A stretch of 64,000 nt of DNA from the NCBI RefSeq assembly GCF_947242115.1, contig NC_074713.1, positions 31,792,697 through 31,856,696 on the forward strand. Reading direction: 5' to 3'. This stretch comes from Biomphalaria glabrata (taxonomy: Eukaryota > Mollusca > Gastropoda > Planorbidae). Positions 13,690 to 23,712 of the stretch are shown here, one piece after another; positions within the stretch are counted from its first letter, which is position 1; each line of letters starts with the position of its first letter. A program made the position numbers and the translations under genes. The notes below the pieces were generated by a model. The model was not told the DNA's origin, made no database searches, and was given only the letters and a program-made list of their open reading frames with translations.

Positions 13690-14500
13690 TCTAAATTGAT
13701 ATCGCTTCACGTCGTGCATTCTGTGCAGCTAAGACATCTAAAACATCAACTACATCGATACTTTCTAGTATTTGTAACTTCACTCACATTAAAACCATGA
13801 TAAGCCTTTCTTGCGTCATTGTGCTCCTGAAATAGTTTTTGATGAAAATGAGCTTTGAGAATGATTTCTCACATGACGTAATGGAAGTGACCTGAGTTAG
13901 CGGTATTCGGAGGAGGTTGCAAAGTTTGAGCACACGCAATTCCCATATGAAGCCTGTTTCCTCAATATGTCTATTGGTGATTGTATTACTGGTTTGTTAA
14001 TGAAAATGCTCGTGCATCAATGACATCATTGAAAAAGCGATTTTTCATTTATTTCATCATACAAACAGGAAAAGTAGCACAGTTTGTCACAAGCGTGTCT
14101 TCATCTAACAGGTGTCTTGGTTCAAGAAGAAACCCAAAGGTATTCATTTTCTTTCCAGCCTTTGGAATCTGCCCTTTATCTCCATATGAAATCTATCCAG
14201 CACTTCTGTCGTATTACGTTTGAATTGCAGTTCTATTGACAGTCCTACATTAGAACTCAACTTCCCATCAAGTCTTTTCTTTCTTCTGGTTGTTTTGATT
14301 ACAGAGAATCCATAGTATTCACTACCTTCTTTTGCTTTTTCGATGGATTGGGTTTTTATCAGTTTGTCATCATTTTGCAGAAAGCATGAAAGGGTACTAA
14401 TTTCTTCATCAGCTTCCCGTATATGCAGTCCAGACTTATGTAGCTTCTTCCGAACTATATTAATTGGGCGCAGGAGCTTTGACCAGAATTCAAGATAGGC
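13690..14500 (-). pseudogene. hAT transposase remnant, C-terminal half (copy 1)
   Basis: Minus-strand reading in shifting frames gives pieces of a hAT transposase of the zinc-finger MYM/TTF-like type. The C-terminal dimerisation region lies nearest 13690, as in the better preserved copy at 26300-26542. The middle part runs toward 14500, with a piece reading FWSKLLRPINI near its upstream limit (reverse complement of 14450-14500). Several stops and frameshifts are present and the N-terminal half is absent, so this copy cannot make a working enzyme. Movement must have used a transposase supplied in trans. Upstream, the transposase sequence ends where the Gypsy-derived insert begins. Confidence 0.75.
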
Positions 14501-14519
14501 AAAAAATTCTTAATTTTCC

Positions 14520-15660
14520 ACTGCATAGTTGGTTGTTTATATTTTGTGCGAAAGCAAAAGGATTCAGAGCATACAAAAGTGGGAAAGATCCATATCTCGT
14601 TATGCTCGAGTATAGAAATACTCCGATAAATGGACTGCCGTATTCACCATCACAACTGCTGACGAGTAGAAGACTCAGGGAATGATTCCAACTGATCACA
14701 AACTATTGAAACCATCGGTATCTCAAAATGCAGAGACATTACTCAACGAACGACAGATGAAAAGCAAAGTGAAATACGATGCAAAAGCAAGACTACCTAA
14801 AGATTATTCTGTCGGAGAGTCAAACATGGCAGAAAGCAGTTGTCATAAAAAAACATTCAGCACCCAGATCTTACATCATAAAGACAAACGGTGGAAAAAC
14901 ATACAGAAGAAATCAACGCTTTTTGAATAAGAGTTTTGCTGAAGACATCTCTGGGTACTATGATACCGATGAAGACAATGAACTGCAAACTGTTGGAACA
15001 AACGAAACAGACCAACGTCTAGAGAACTTGTTGTGCCAGTCAAGACAACCAGAAATGGACAAATTGTTAAAGTTCCTAGTGTACAGGGCCGGCCTTAGGC
15101 CACTGCAGCCTATGCTTTCATAGGCCCCGCGCTAATTCCAAGTGTACATTATTAAATTAAACCATTATAACGTATATAAAATAACAGGGTTTTCGCGACC
15201 TCTTGATTTTCCAGGGCCTCCAGGAAATCTCATGAAAAGGCAAAATATACGATAAAGTTCTCAACTTTTTTGAATTTATTCAAATCTCCTGAAGAATAGA
15301 CGAAATTGACATTTTGGGGTGACAATAAATAAAAAGTGGCATTGCGAGCTTTCATTTGATAAAAAATTATTGCAAAGACGAAAGTAGGCCTATTTTCTGA
15401 TTAAAAAAAAAATTGTTTTGACATTATGCTTATCCCTACCCAGACTAGGCCCCGCTCGATCCGTTTGGCATAGGGCCCCGAAAATGCTAGGGCCGGCCCT
15501 GCTAGTAGATATCACTGTTAAGAACTTTAAAAGGAAGGGTGTGATAATAACTTCAAAAAGGAAGGATGTGCTAATATTATATGATATTACGTCATTATTT
15601 TTTGTTTATGTTTTGTGCGAAAGTAAAAGGATTAGATGTAAACAAAAAGAGAGTTTCCAT
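14520..15660 (+). mobile_element. Ty3/Gypsy fossil inside the hAT, copy 1
   Basis: Plus-strand pieces resemble the C-terminal part of a Gypsy-type Pol (end of the integrase, a segment beginning YLVMLEYRNTPINGLPYSP), followed by a purine-rich stretch and an LTR-like segment from about 15545. A related LTR-like segment lies before the pol piece. The fossil is broken, with several breaks, and most of the original element is gone. It is interrupted by the MITE at 15084-15501. Because the same fossil sits at the same place in both hAT copies, it predates the spread of the composite. Confidence 0.75.
15084..15501. mobile_element. hAT-type MITE nested in the Gypsy fossil, copy 1
   Basis: The termini are CAGGGCCGGCCTTAGGC on the left and, reverse-complemented, CAGGGCCGGCCCTAGC on the right. 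The flanking 8-mers are ctagtgta and ctagtaga; the second composite preserves a perfect ctagtaga pair. Length is 418 bp with no coding capacity. The 8-bp duplication and GC-rich CAGGGCCGGCC terminus fit a non-autonomous hAT family. Confidence 0.9.
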
Positions 15661-15840
15661 TGGAATGAGGAAAGATGAATAGAGGGGTAATAACTCGAGT
15701 GTGAAGTTTAATTCTGAAATTATAGACGCCAAACCCGAATAATGGACTATTCTAGCATTATTAAGAATAACTTTTAGATCTGTTACACTTGATTCTGTAA
15801 ATTTTGCTTCAAGGTTAATTAGTGTAGCCATATAATACTC

Positions 15841-16022
15841 GCCATACTCCTTCTTCCTAGTGCTATTAGAGCATGGAATGGGTTGCCTGAGCTAGCCAGG
15901 AAAACCAGTGACTTGGCAGAATTTAAGTCATTGGTTAATATGCATGACTAAATGCATGACGCGTAGGACGTAATCATCTTCTTTTTTGAAGTAACGTCTG
16001 TATTATATAAGATAAGATAAGA
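15841..16022 (+). mobile_element. 5'-truncated LINE tail inserted in composite copy 1 only
   Basis: A short stretch encodes a LINE C-terminus-like peptide (AIRAWNGLPELARKTSDLAE, then FKSLVNMHD and a stop), followed by a short 3' UTR ending in ataag repeats. The composite hAT at 26075-28938 lacks it: actcgc runs straight into tatttagatct. This is a recent dead-on-arrival LINE insertion, likely of a Jockey/CR1-type family judging by the pentanucleotide tail. It marks copy 1 as having gained sequence after the two composites separated. Confidence 0.75.
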
Positions 16023-16396
16023 TTTAGATCTATTATTAGTAAATGTAACAAGATACCTGGAATTCGCTGTATATCATGCAGTTTTATTCGTGGCAACAAA
16101 GTTTAAAATGTAAGACTAATTTTTATTTTTTTTTATTTGATCTCTGTGGGAAAAAATATTTTTAAAATGTCAACAAAGTCAACGCACTGATAGACCTAGA
16201 TCTAGGTTTAGTCTTTGTGATAAATTTAATCCATAAAAGTTGAAAAAAAAAAAGACACCCGTTGACACTATTTGTCTATCAAACATATTAATTTATGTAT
16301 TTACAAATAAATTTCAGACACCCATTTGGGGGCCTAGGTGGGGGCCCGGGGGGATTTTAAAATTCTCCCCCCCTTAGTTACGCCACTGTATAAAAG

Positions 16397-16796
16397 ATAT
16401 AGTTGTGAATATTTTCTAAAAAAATTAAAACAATGAATTTTTTACTTTTGCCAATTAACACTCTGGCTGGCAAAAAGGATGACTCCTCAATACTGTGAAA
16501 AGACGATAACTGCTTGAGTTGGTTTGGAATTGTATTTTGTAAGACTAACTTAAAAAAAAAATATCCTTCAAGAGAATAAACGAAAAAAAGGTTTGTCAGA
16601 AGAAAAGCTGGCTGGACTACGCAAATAATGGACCAGCCTCTCTCTCTTGATATCTTGTTAAGAACATTGGTGACCGGGAAAAGTGGAGGATTTGGTTACG
16701 CGGGACAGATGATAATGATTTCATGTACATAAAAAAAAAATCCAGCTTTTGTGTAAAATACCCAAATTTGAAAGTACTGAAAACAGCTATTTTAAT
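16397..16796. other. Flank of the hAT with a LINE-like C-terminal scrap
   Basis: Near 16596-16715 the plus strand reads like the C-terminal end of a LINE ORF2 (KSWLDYANNGPASLS, then LVKNIGDREKWR after a stop), a pattern common in molluscan RTE-like elements. It is decayed. The rest is AT-rich and unassigned. Confidence 0.4.
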
Positions 16797-17034
16797 GGGG
16801 TGGCCTTAAAAAAATAACTTTTGTGACGATCCCTTATTCAGGAAAATTTTATAAATCACAAAACATTGTGAAAAAATGGATGAAGTTTTTAGAGATCTAA
16901 TAAAATAAAGCGTAGGAAAGTTTTACTCTCATTGAAGGTCAGTCCAAGTGACTGGAGGAGTAAATTTCTTCTTTTGCATCCTCTTGAATTTCTCCATATT
17001 GCACCATGCGCGAAAAAAGATGCGCGACGGCAGA
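16797..17034 (-). repeat. Dispersed repeat R2, copy 2 (inverted)
   Basis: This is the reverse complement of 7936-8195, including the shared block caccatgcgcgaaaaaagat and acttttgtgacgat. It runs into a fragment of the 1.8-kb hAT-like family (tcctcactcctttttataat), which the piggyBac element then interrupts. Confidence 0.7.
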
Positions 17035-17793
17035 AAATGATTAATCCTCACTCCTTTTTATAATTTCTGCTAATGATTGCATTTGGCATTAACCCTGGAA
17101 GACCCAGTGGGTCACGGGTGACCCATAACCCAAAAATACGTTTAAGTAAATGTCTACTTCATTTTTTATGTAATTTTTACCATGAATACCCAGTGGCCCA
17201 TCTATGGAACACAAGGGAAGCAATTATTATGTTACAGTTTTCTTATTACTGAATGATATCCCCTTTTGCATATGGCTACCTCCATGCGAAGTTGGAATCT
17301 CAGTATACGACCGAATTAAATTATTTTTTTACTGCTTTATACAAGGTAAGACACAATCTTGTTGTTATTATTATATATCTAGATAATGTATTTAATGATT
17401 TTATATATTATTTGATATGAATTAGTAACCAGTTTAGTATTAATTACACTTTTAAATTCATTGGGTCATGGGTGACCCACTGGGGCTTAGAGGGAAAAAA
17501 ATCTAGATCTAGACCTAATGAATACTAAGACGTCCTCTAGTCTAGACGTAGATCAACAGTATCATTGTCAATAATTACCGGTAATAAAATATTTTATTTT
17601 AGTATTATAATTTACAGTATTAATTATTTGAACAAGATCTCTGAATTAATTTTATAAATTAATACATTTTATGATAAAGTAAGTGATATTCTATAATCTA
17701 TAATCTCTATATAAACTATAATATTTTTTTTTACTATGATATTACTATTAGATCTACATCTAATCTGGATCATTTTTTTTTCTCAACAGAATA

Positions 17794-18005
17794 ATGTCAG
17801 CTTCATTCCCTAAGAAATTCACTGCTCAAGAAGTGCTAGATATTTTAGAAGTAATTGACTACAATGATTCAACTGATGATGAGGACTATGAGCAAGAACC
17901 TGATAAGGAAACAGAACGCAAGACCTCAATTCTTCCGAATCATCTTCTGATTTAGAAGAGACAGAACCCTTGCCATTTACTTATAGTGCCTCTTTAAAAT
18001 TAAAA
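17794..18005 (+). pseudogene. piggyBac transposase N-terminal fragment
   Basis: An ATG preceded by a splice-acceptor-like tttctcaacag opens MSASFPKKFTAQEVLDILEV. An acidic stretch follows (YNDSTDDEDYEQEPDKETE), the usual style of piggyBac transposase N-termini, which carry an acidic, disordered region before the DDE domain. The frame stops at about 17955. A +1 shift near 17930 would read on through NSSESSSDLEETEPLPF to a stop at about 18005. No sequence for the dimerisation, catalytic or cysteine-rich C-terminal domain was recognised; the SINE and LINE pieces occupy its place. The assignment rests mainly on the TTAA termini and agrees with the peptide style. Confidence 0.7.
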
Positions 18006-18008
18006 TAA

Positions 18009-18200
18009 GGTGGCAGGATGGCTGCCTGGTCTTGCGGTTTGCGCGCTGGACTGTCGTTCGGATTTATTGACTGTCGAGGGTTCAAACCCTGACCACTCCC
18101 ATCCCCTGTCGTCCTGCGGGAGGTTTGGACTAGGAAGTAAACTATCTTCAACTCTGAAGGAACATACGAATTATGTAAAACATTTTTACAATAACCAATG
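18009..18200 (+). mobile_element. tRNA-derived SINE (head plus body module)
   Basis: The head contains an A-box-like tggtcttgcggtttgcgcgc and a perfect B box gggttcaaaccc, so pol III transcription could have started here. The body gggaggtttggactaggaag, then tatcttcaactctgaagg, matches the reverse complement of 63926-64000. The tail module seen in other copies (gcgaatatgc...gggggccgcc) is missing. It is nested in the piggyBac element and so is younger than it. Confidence 0.85.
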
Positions 18201-18249
18201 TGGCAGTGCTAAGAAGAGCAGGGCGCCAGGACATCTACTTTGTTATCAG

Positions 18250-18480
18250 GAGCTAACGCCTTGGCAGGCTTGGCCACGTTCATAGAATGCCAGTAGGTTG
18301 ACTTCTAAAAGACATTCTGTATGGCGATCTAACAGAAGGCAAGAGAGCCACTGGTCGTCCACTCTTGCAGTATACCAATGTGTGCAAACGCAGCATAAAG
18401 CTCATCAAAATCGACACTAGCAGCGGCGTATCAGTTATTGGCCTCTTTAGTCATACAAGAAGTTGCCAAGGGAAAAGATT
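18250..18480 (+). mobile_element. LINE ORF2 C-terminal fragment in the piggyBac
   Basis: Plus-strand pieces read RLGHVHRMPVG, then LLKDILYGDLTEGKRATGRP and a Cys/Lys-rich continuation, a pattern typical of the end of RTE/Jockey-type reverse transcriptase polyproteins (RWLGHVxRM...GxRxxGRP). One in-frame stop splits the first part. The source family is uncertain. It lies next to the SINE within the piggyBac element. Confidence 0.6.
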
Positions 18481-18879
18481 GTCTCTTGAGACATAAAATG
18501 CCACAGACACCTATGAGTATAGTGTTTAAAGAAGTGGAGGAAATATCGACACCAATAAAATAAAAAAATATTATTTTCTAACATTTTTAAAATATTTTTT
18601 TTTACTTTTATGAAAGTATATTAATTATTACCAACAAAGCCCAGTGGGTCACCTGTGGAACAAATCGAAAAAGTAGGTCACGGTCACATGACCTCAAAAA
18701 TTATTATTGATATTGAATTACGAGCATGTTATACATATGTATACCAAAGGAAATAATTTTAGAACCGCTGTAAGATAATGTGGGTCTCTGAGGGTTAAAG
18801 AATAGGGTTGGGGCGACTCAATATAAGAATTTAATTTTATAGCATGTATAAATTATATTAGTGACAGATTTTTAGCGGC

Positions 18880-20765
18880 CCCCGTAAGGGGAAAAAGCCG
18901 CTATTAGGTTTGTGCAAAATGTCCGTCTGTCCGTCTGTCACACTCAGATCTCGAAAACTAGAAGAGATATGAAAAATATTATTTCATCATTAAATGCGGC
19001 TTCAAAAGTTTAGGTGCAACGGCTACTTTTGGTTTTCTAAAAGCAAACCATTTAATTTATAAAATTAATTATGCAAGCGATTTTTTCATAAAAATACACC
19101 AATTCTAAAACAATTACGTAAATGTAAGGGAGGCAATGTTACAATATGCTAACAAAGATAGACATTCTTAGTGTATTTTCAGTATCACTAAGTCAAATAT
19201 ATTTTTAAAATGTACAGGAAATTTTCACAACAAATATAAATAATAGTTAAAGATGTTTTTTCTGGTCAACTAGCTGCTAAAATTAAAAAGAAAACATTTC
19301 TGTTTGTTTATAAAGGCTAATAATGCACTTTGTATGTAAATATCACGCACATTTTTTTTAATGGACTTTTTATGCAGCGATTTTCGTGCAGTAGCGTAAC
19401 GTCGCAACATGATCAGGTGCTAAACCAATTCCTTAAACTTTAAAAAAAAAAAAATCTGATTTTATTTATTTTTTGTTTAGTGCCCCCATCCGAATAAAAG
19501 AAGATTATTTTTGTGCGTTTTGTCTGTTGGTCGGTCTGTCGTCACGATTAGATTAAAAAAACTAGAACTCTAAAAGCAATTGAAAATCTGATTTACCCTT
19601 TAATTTTCCTCCCGTAACATCTCAATAGTTTTAATTATCTAAAAATTGATTGTTCCGGATTTTTTTGTGCAAAACTAATCAACCCCCAACAAATGTTTGT
19701 TTGCTCGCACTCTATATGATTTTAGTTTATATTACATTCAATTTCCATGCTTAAACGTTGCAAAAACACATTATCAATAATATGTTGTTCCGTTTTTTAT
19801 GTAAATAGCATATTAATGCTAAATCAAAATTTCTATACTGACTTATATTTCATTAAGTGTAAAAATGTTCCGGATATTGTTTTATGTTTTATGTTTGAAT
19901 TATGCCTAATGATTGTTTGAAATCGCACAATTTACTAATATTACACTTATATTATTTGACAATGCGTCACTATAATTTGGTTATCAATATCAAATTGTTC
20001 CGTATTTTCATCTTTAAACAAATTTTAAAAATATCGACAATAGGTTGTTCAGGGCTTTAAAAAAAAGTAATTTACTAGAATTGATTACTGAACATTACTT
20101 TTTAGACATTTAATTTTCTTGCTGAAACATAACATAGAAGTTTTGTAATCGATAAAGAATGTTCCGGATTTTGTTTCTTACAAATCGTCGCCAGAAAGTT
20201 CCGAATTTTTTTTTTAAATCTACTAACGCCAAATAATTGTTTGAACTCCCTCTTCTAATTAATAAACAAATAATCTTCTCATTTACGAAATAATGTTTTT
20301 ACGGATTTTTATGAAAAATATTTTAATTCACTACTCTCTTACAGTACATTTAACTTTCTACCTAAAACATTAAAAAATCTAATTATCGTTAATATTATGT
20401 TCCGATTTTTAAGGAAAACAGAATCCAAACACCAAAGTAAGGTATGAAAATCTCTCCACTTGGCTGTAGTACATCTAATTTTTATACGAGACCATCCAAA
20501 AAATGTAATTAACGGTATTACATTTATCTGAAATTCTCTTTTTCTTTTACTATTTATACAAACATCCGGAACAATCTATTATATAAACTTTTCAATTGTG
20601 TTCATACCTAAAAAATTATTGCGATGTTTTGAAACGTAAAATAAAGGTTAATCAATTTTTAATAACTTTTAGTTGTTTTTTTATATCAAGATGACGGACA
20701 GACCGACTGACAGACAAAACGCAAAAACAAAGGGGCTTTGATCCTCTTTAAATAAATTCTATTAG
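18880..20765 (+). repeat. Dispersed repeat R1, copy 2, with long inverted repeat
   Basis: The first half (18880-19475) starts with a hairpin, agcggc...gccgct enclosing cccc...gggg, and aligns with 6820-7380. The second half is bounded by a ~130-bp imperfect inverted repeat. The left arm, from about 19476, contains gcgttttgtctgttggtcgg. The right arm, ending about 20765, contains gtctgtcagtcggtctgtcc on the minus strand. Between the arms are several short blocks built around ttccggatttt. There is no coding frame. The architecture suggests a foldback-like or MITE-like element attached to a separate 5' module. Confidence 0.7.
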
Positions 20766-21530
20766 AACTCAGTGCACCAATGTCTATGGACCCTCGTTAA
20801 ATATCTCGTGTAAATAAAGACATTTTTTATGGTACCGGTACTAGCCTATTGTGTGGTAATGGAATTTTTTTTCTTTGACGTCATATGAATGACTCTTTAA
20901 ATGTAATGCTAAAAGAACGCACTCAGTGCACCAAAGTCTATTAACCCTCGAAAATTGCTCGTATTGATGAAAACATATTTTAGTCTAACTAAGCCGTGTG
21001 ACGTAGTGTTTTTTTTTCCTTTGACGTCATATGGAATTAATTCTTTAAATGAAATGCTAAAAGAACGCACTCGGTGCACCAATGTCTATGAACACTCGAT
21101 AAATGGCTCGTAATGATGAAGACGATTTTTAGTTTAGCTAGGCCGTGTGACGTAGTGATTTTTTTTTCCTTTGACGTCATATGGAATGAATTCTTTAAAT
21201 GAAATGCTAAAAGAACGCACTCGGTGCACCAATGTCTATGAACACTCGATAAATGGCTCGTAATGATGAAGACGATTTTTAGTCTAGCTAGGCCGTGTGA
21301 CGTAGTGATTTTTTTTTCCTTTGACGTCATATGGAATGAATTCTTTAAATGAAATGCTTAAAGAACGCACTCGGTGCACCAAAGTCTATGAACACTCGAT
21401 AAATGGCTCTTATAGATGAAGGCGATTTTTAGTCTAGCTAGGCCGTGTGACGTAGTGTTTTTTTTCCCTCTGACGTTATATGGAATTAATTCTTCAAATG
21501 AAATGAAAAAAGAACTCGGTATAGTAATGT
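20766..21530. repeat. ~150-bp tandem repeat, five units
   Basis: Units start gaacgcactcggtgcacc at about 20766, 20917, 21064, 21215 and 21363, with a decayed sixth. Each contains tttgacgtcatatgg and ggccgtgtgacgtagtg. The middle units are nearly identical, and the minus-strand open frame across them (21037-21330) is repeat-derived. The embedded tgacgtca is a CRE-like palindrome, but nothing else suggests regulation. Confidence 0.9.
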
Positions 21531-21894
21531 TTATTAAGCCTCGTTATGTGACTCGCGTTTAAAAAAGGAATGATATCTTGATTTAGATCTAATCTAGATT
21601 TTTTAAACTAGATCTAGATTTTTATTACAGTATATCTAGATCTGGATTTATATTCTAATTAAAATTATTTTAGAATCTAGATCTAGAATTTCTAGATCTA
21701 GTTTATACTAAAATAGACTAGATTAAGATGTTGAATTTCAATTTCTAAACTTAAAGTGCTAAAAAAAAGTGTAGATTTTTATTTTCAAACGTTTTGATCA
21801 ATATTGTAATGTTTTAATATACTAAAACTAATCTACTATTTTTTTATTTAATTTAAATTTAAATATACGGCAAATGAATCTTTGAAACATTATT
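21531..21894. other. AT-rich stretch with TCTAGATC motifs
   Basis: From 21570 to 21730 this has the same palindrome-rich texture as 12290-13310. The rest is AT-rich. No gene is visible. Confidence 0.6.
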
Positions 21895-22018
21895 ACTTTT
21901 GACCATCAAAATTAAATCACCTCTTAAATATTATTTGCGAATATGCAGATCCGACAGGGATCCGACTTCGACGGGGGCCGCCTCTGAGTTTGTGTTACAC
22001 AAACTCTCTTTGTAATCT
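21895..22018 (+). mobile_element. SINE tail module
   Basis: The module reads gcgaatatgcagatccgac, then gggggccgcctctgag, then a 10-bp hairpin gagtttgtgt-t-acacaaactc, and ends tctttgtaatcttg. The same module lies on the minus strand at 63815-63925 and 61910-61990, and a variant is at 48908-48961. The 33-bp minisatellite begins immediately after it. Confidence 0.85.
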
Positions 22019-23697
22019 TGTATGACTTGTGACTACCACCACTTCTAACCCTGTATGACTTGTGAATACCAACACTTCTAACCCTGTATGAATTGTGACT
22101 ACCACCACTTTTAACCCTAATGACTTGTGATTACCACTTCTTACCCTGTATGACTTGTGACTACCACCACTTCTAACCCTAAATGACTTGTGATTACCAC
22201 TTGTAACCCGTACGACTTGTGACTACCTTCACTTCTAACCCTAAATATATTGTGATTACCACTTCTTACCCTGCATGACTTTTGATTACCACCACTTCTA
22301 ACCTTGCATGACTTGTGACTACCATCACTTCTAACCCTGCATGACTTGTGACTACCACCACTTCTAACCCTGTATGACTTTTGACTACCACCACTTCTAC
22401 CCCAGTATGTCTTGTGACTACCACCACTTCTAACCCTAAATAACTTGTGATTACCACTTCTAACCCTGCATGACTTGTGACTACCACCACTTCTACCCCA
22501 GTATGTCTTGTGACTACCACCACTTGTACCCCAGTATGTCTTGTGACTACCACCACTTCTAACCCTAAATAACTTGTGATTACCACTTCTAACCCTGCAT
22601 GACTTGTGACTACCACCACTTCTAACCCTGCATGACTTGTGACTACCACCACTTCTACCCCAGTATGTCTTGTGACTACCACCACTTCTACCCCAGTATG
22701 TCTTGTGACTACCACCACTTCTACCCCAGTATGTCTTGTGACTACCACCACTTCTACCAAAGTATGTCTTGTGACTACCACCACTTCTACCCCAGTATGT
22801 CTTGTGACTACCACCACTTCTAACCCTGCATGACTTGTGACTACCACCACTTCTACCCCAGTATGTCTTGTGACTACCACCACTTCTAACCCTGCATGAC
22901 TTGTGACTACCACCACTTCTACCCCAGTATGTCTTGTGACTACCACCACTTCTACCCCAGTATGTCTTGTGACTACCACCACTTCTAACCCTGCATGACT
23001 TGTGACTACCACCACTTCTACCCCAGTATGTCTTGTGACTACCACCACTTTTACCCCAGTATGTCTTGTGACTACCACCACTTCTACCCCAGTATGTCTT
23101 GTGACTACCACCACTTCTACCCCAGTATGTCTTGTGACTACCACCACTTCTACCCCAGTATGTCTTGTGACTACCACCACTTCTACCCCAGTATGTCTTG
23201 TGACTACCACCACTTCTAACCCTGCATGACTTGTGACTACCACCACTTCTACCCCAGTATGTCTTGTGACTACCACCACTTCTACCCCAGTATGTCTTGT
23301 GACTACCACCACTTCTACCCCAGTATGTCTTGTGACTACCACCACTTCTACCCCAGTATGTCTTGTGACTACCACCACTTCTACCCCAGTATGTCTTGTG
23401 ACTACCACCACTTCTACCCCAGTATGTCTTGTGACTACCACCACTTCTACCCCAGTATGTCTTGTGACTACCACCACTTCTAACCCTGCATGACTTGTGA
23501 CTACCACCACTTCTACCCCAGTATGTCTTGTGACTACCACCACTTCTACCCCAGTATGTCTTGTGACTACCACCACTTCTACCCCAGTATGTCTTGTGAC
23601 TACCACCACTTCTACCCCAGTATGTCTTGTGACTACCACCACTTCTACCCCAGTATGTCTTGTGACTACCACCACTTCTACCCCCGTCAACCATTTC
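22019..23697. repeat. 33-bp minisatellite, about 51 units
   Basis: The dominant unit is cttgtgactaccaccacttc plus taccccagtatgt. A second unit type carries taaccctgcatga in the last third, and the two are interspersed in blocks. Some units are 30 bp, having lost exactly three bases. Units in the centre and right are almost identical, implying recent homogenisation; those left of 22500 are more diverged. Four of six frames are open in the dominant unit. Confidence 0.97.
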
Positions 23698-23712
23698 TAG
23701 CGACATGCCCAT
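22141..23712 (-). CDS. Repeat-encoded open frame, 523 codons, doubtful gene
   Basis: One minus-strand frame stays open across 1.57 kb. After a short unique start (MGMSLEMVDGG) it encodes the 11-residue repeat RSGGSHKTYWG, with variants RSGGSHKSCRV and the 10-residue RSGNHKLFRV. A second minus frame (VEVVVVTRHTG repeats) is open for 474 codons. All length variants are multiples of three. The product would be Gly/Ser/Lys/Tyr-rich and disordered, of the kind seen in secreted structural proteins. However, no signal peptide, promoter or introns are visible, and simultaneous openness of two frames is expected of a stop-free 33-bp unit. More likely a non-coding minisatellite. Confidence 0.18.
   Translation of the reverse strand: MGMSLEMVDGGRSGGSHKTYWGRSGGSHKTYWGRSGGSHKTYWGRSGGSHKTYWGRSGGSHKTYWGRSGGSHKSCRVRSGGSHKTYWGRSGGSHKTYWGRSGGSHKTYWGRSGGSHKTYWGRSGGSHKTYWGRSGGSHKTYWGRSGGSHKTYWGRSGGSHKSCRVRSGGSHKTYWGRSGGSHKTYWGRSGGSHKTYWGRSGGSHKTYWGRSGGSHKTYWGKSGGSHKTYWGRSGGSHKSCRVRSGGSHKTYWGRSGGSHKTYWGRSGGSHKSCRVRSGGSHKTYWGRSGGSHKSCRVRSGGSHKTYWGRSGGSHKTYFGRSGGSHKTYWGRSGGSHKTYWGRSGGSHKTYWGRSGGSHKSCRVRSGGSHKSCRVRSGNHKLFRVRSGGSHKTYWGTSGGSHKTYWGRSGGSHKSCRVRSGNHKLFRVRSGGSHKTYWGRSGGSQKSYRVRSGGSHKSCRVRSDGSHKSCKVRSGGNQKSCRVRSGNHNIFRVRSEGSHKSYGLQVVITSHLGLEVVVVTSHTG

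Larger units (their letters stand above)
13467..16388 (-). mobile_element. Composite hAT transposon, copy 1 (2.9 kb)
   Basis: The ends are CAGGGGCGTAACTAGG on the left and, reverse-complemented, CAGTGGCGTAACTAAG on the right. The element is flanked by a perfect 8-bp target-site duplication, tataaaag (13459-13466 and 16389-16396), which is diagnostic of the hAT superfamily. Inside, on the minus strand, are decayed parts of a hAT transposase (13690-14500). Next come a piece of Gypsy fossil (about 14520-15660), a MITE nested within it (15084-15501) and a LINE tail unique to this copy (15841-16022). The second copy at 26075-28938 has the same arrangement apart from the LINE tail. The whole composite therefore transposed after the Gypsy and MITE pieces had entered it. 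Confidence 0.95.
17093..18794 (+). mobile_element. piggyBac transposon remnant, 1.7 kb, with TTAA duplication
   Basis: The element starts CCCTGGAAGACCCAGTGG and ends, reverse-complemented, CCCTCAGAGACCCACATT. Both ends sit in TTAA (17089-17092 and 18795-18798), the piggyBac signature. The subterminal motif CCCAGTGGGTCA or close variants recurs near 17101, 17190, 17470 (inverted) and 18640, which may be transposase binding sites. The uninterrupted site is present in this window at 44820-44945, where ggcattaaagaatag runs straight through. Inside are an N-terminal transposase piece (17794-18005), a SINE (18009-18200) and a LINE scrap (18250-18480). The catalytic DDE domain is missing, so this copy is non-autonomous. 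Confidence 0.93.

Noticed and set aside
18009-18110. A functional tRNA gene
   Set aside because: A and B boxes are present but the sequence does not fold as a full cloverleaf and is followed by a known SINE body; pol III head of a SINE.
18880-18915. Helitron 3' end (hairpin before CTRR)
   Set aside because: The hairpin is followed by ATTAGG rather than CTRR, and no TC start or A/T insertion site was found.
21037-21330. 97-codon minus-strand gene
   Set aside because: The sequence repeats itself because it covers two ~150-bp tandem units.
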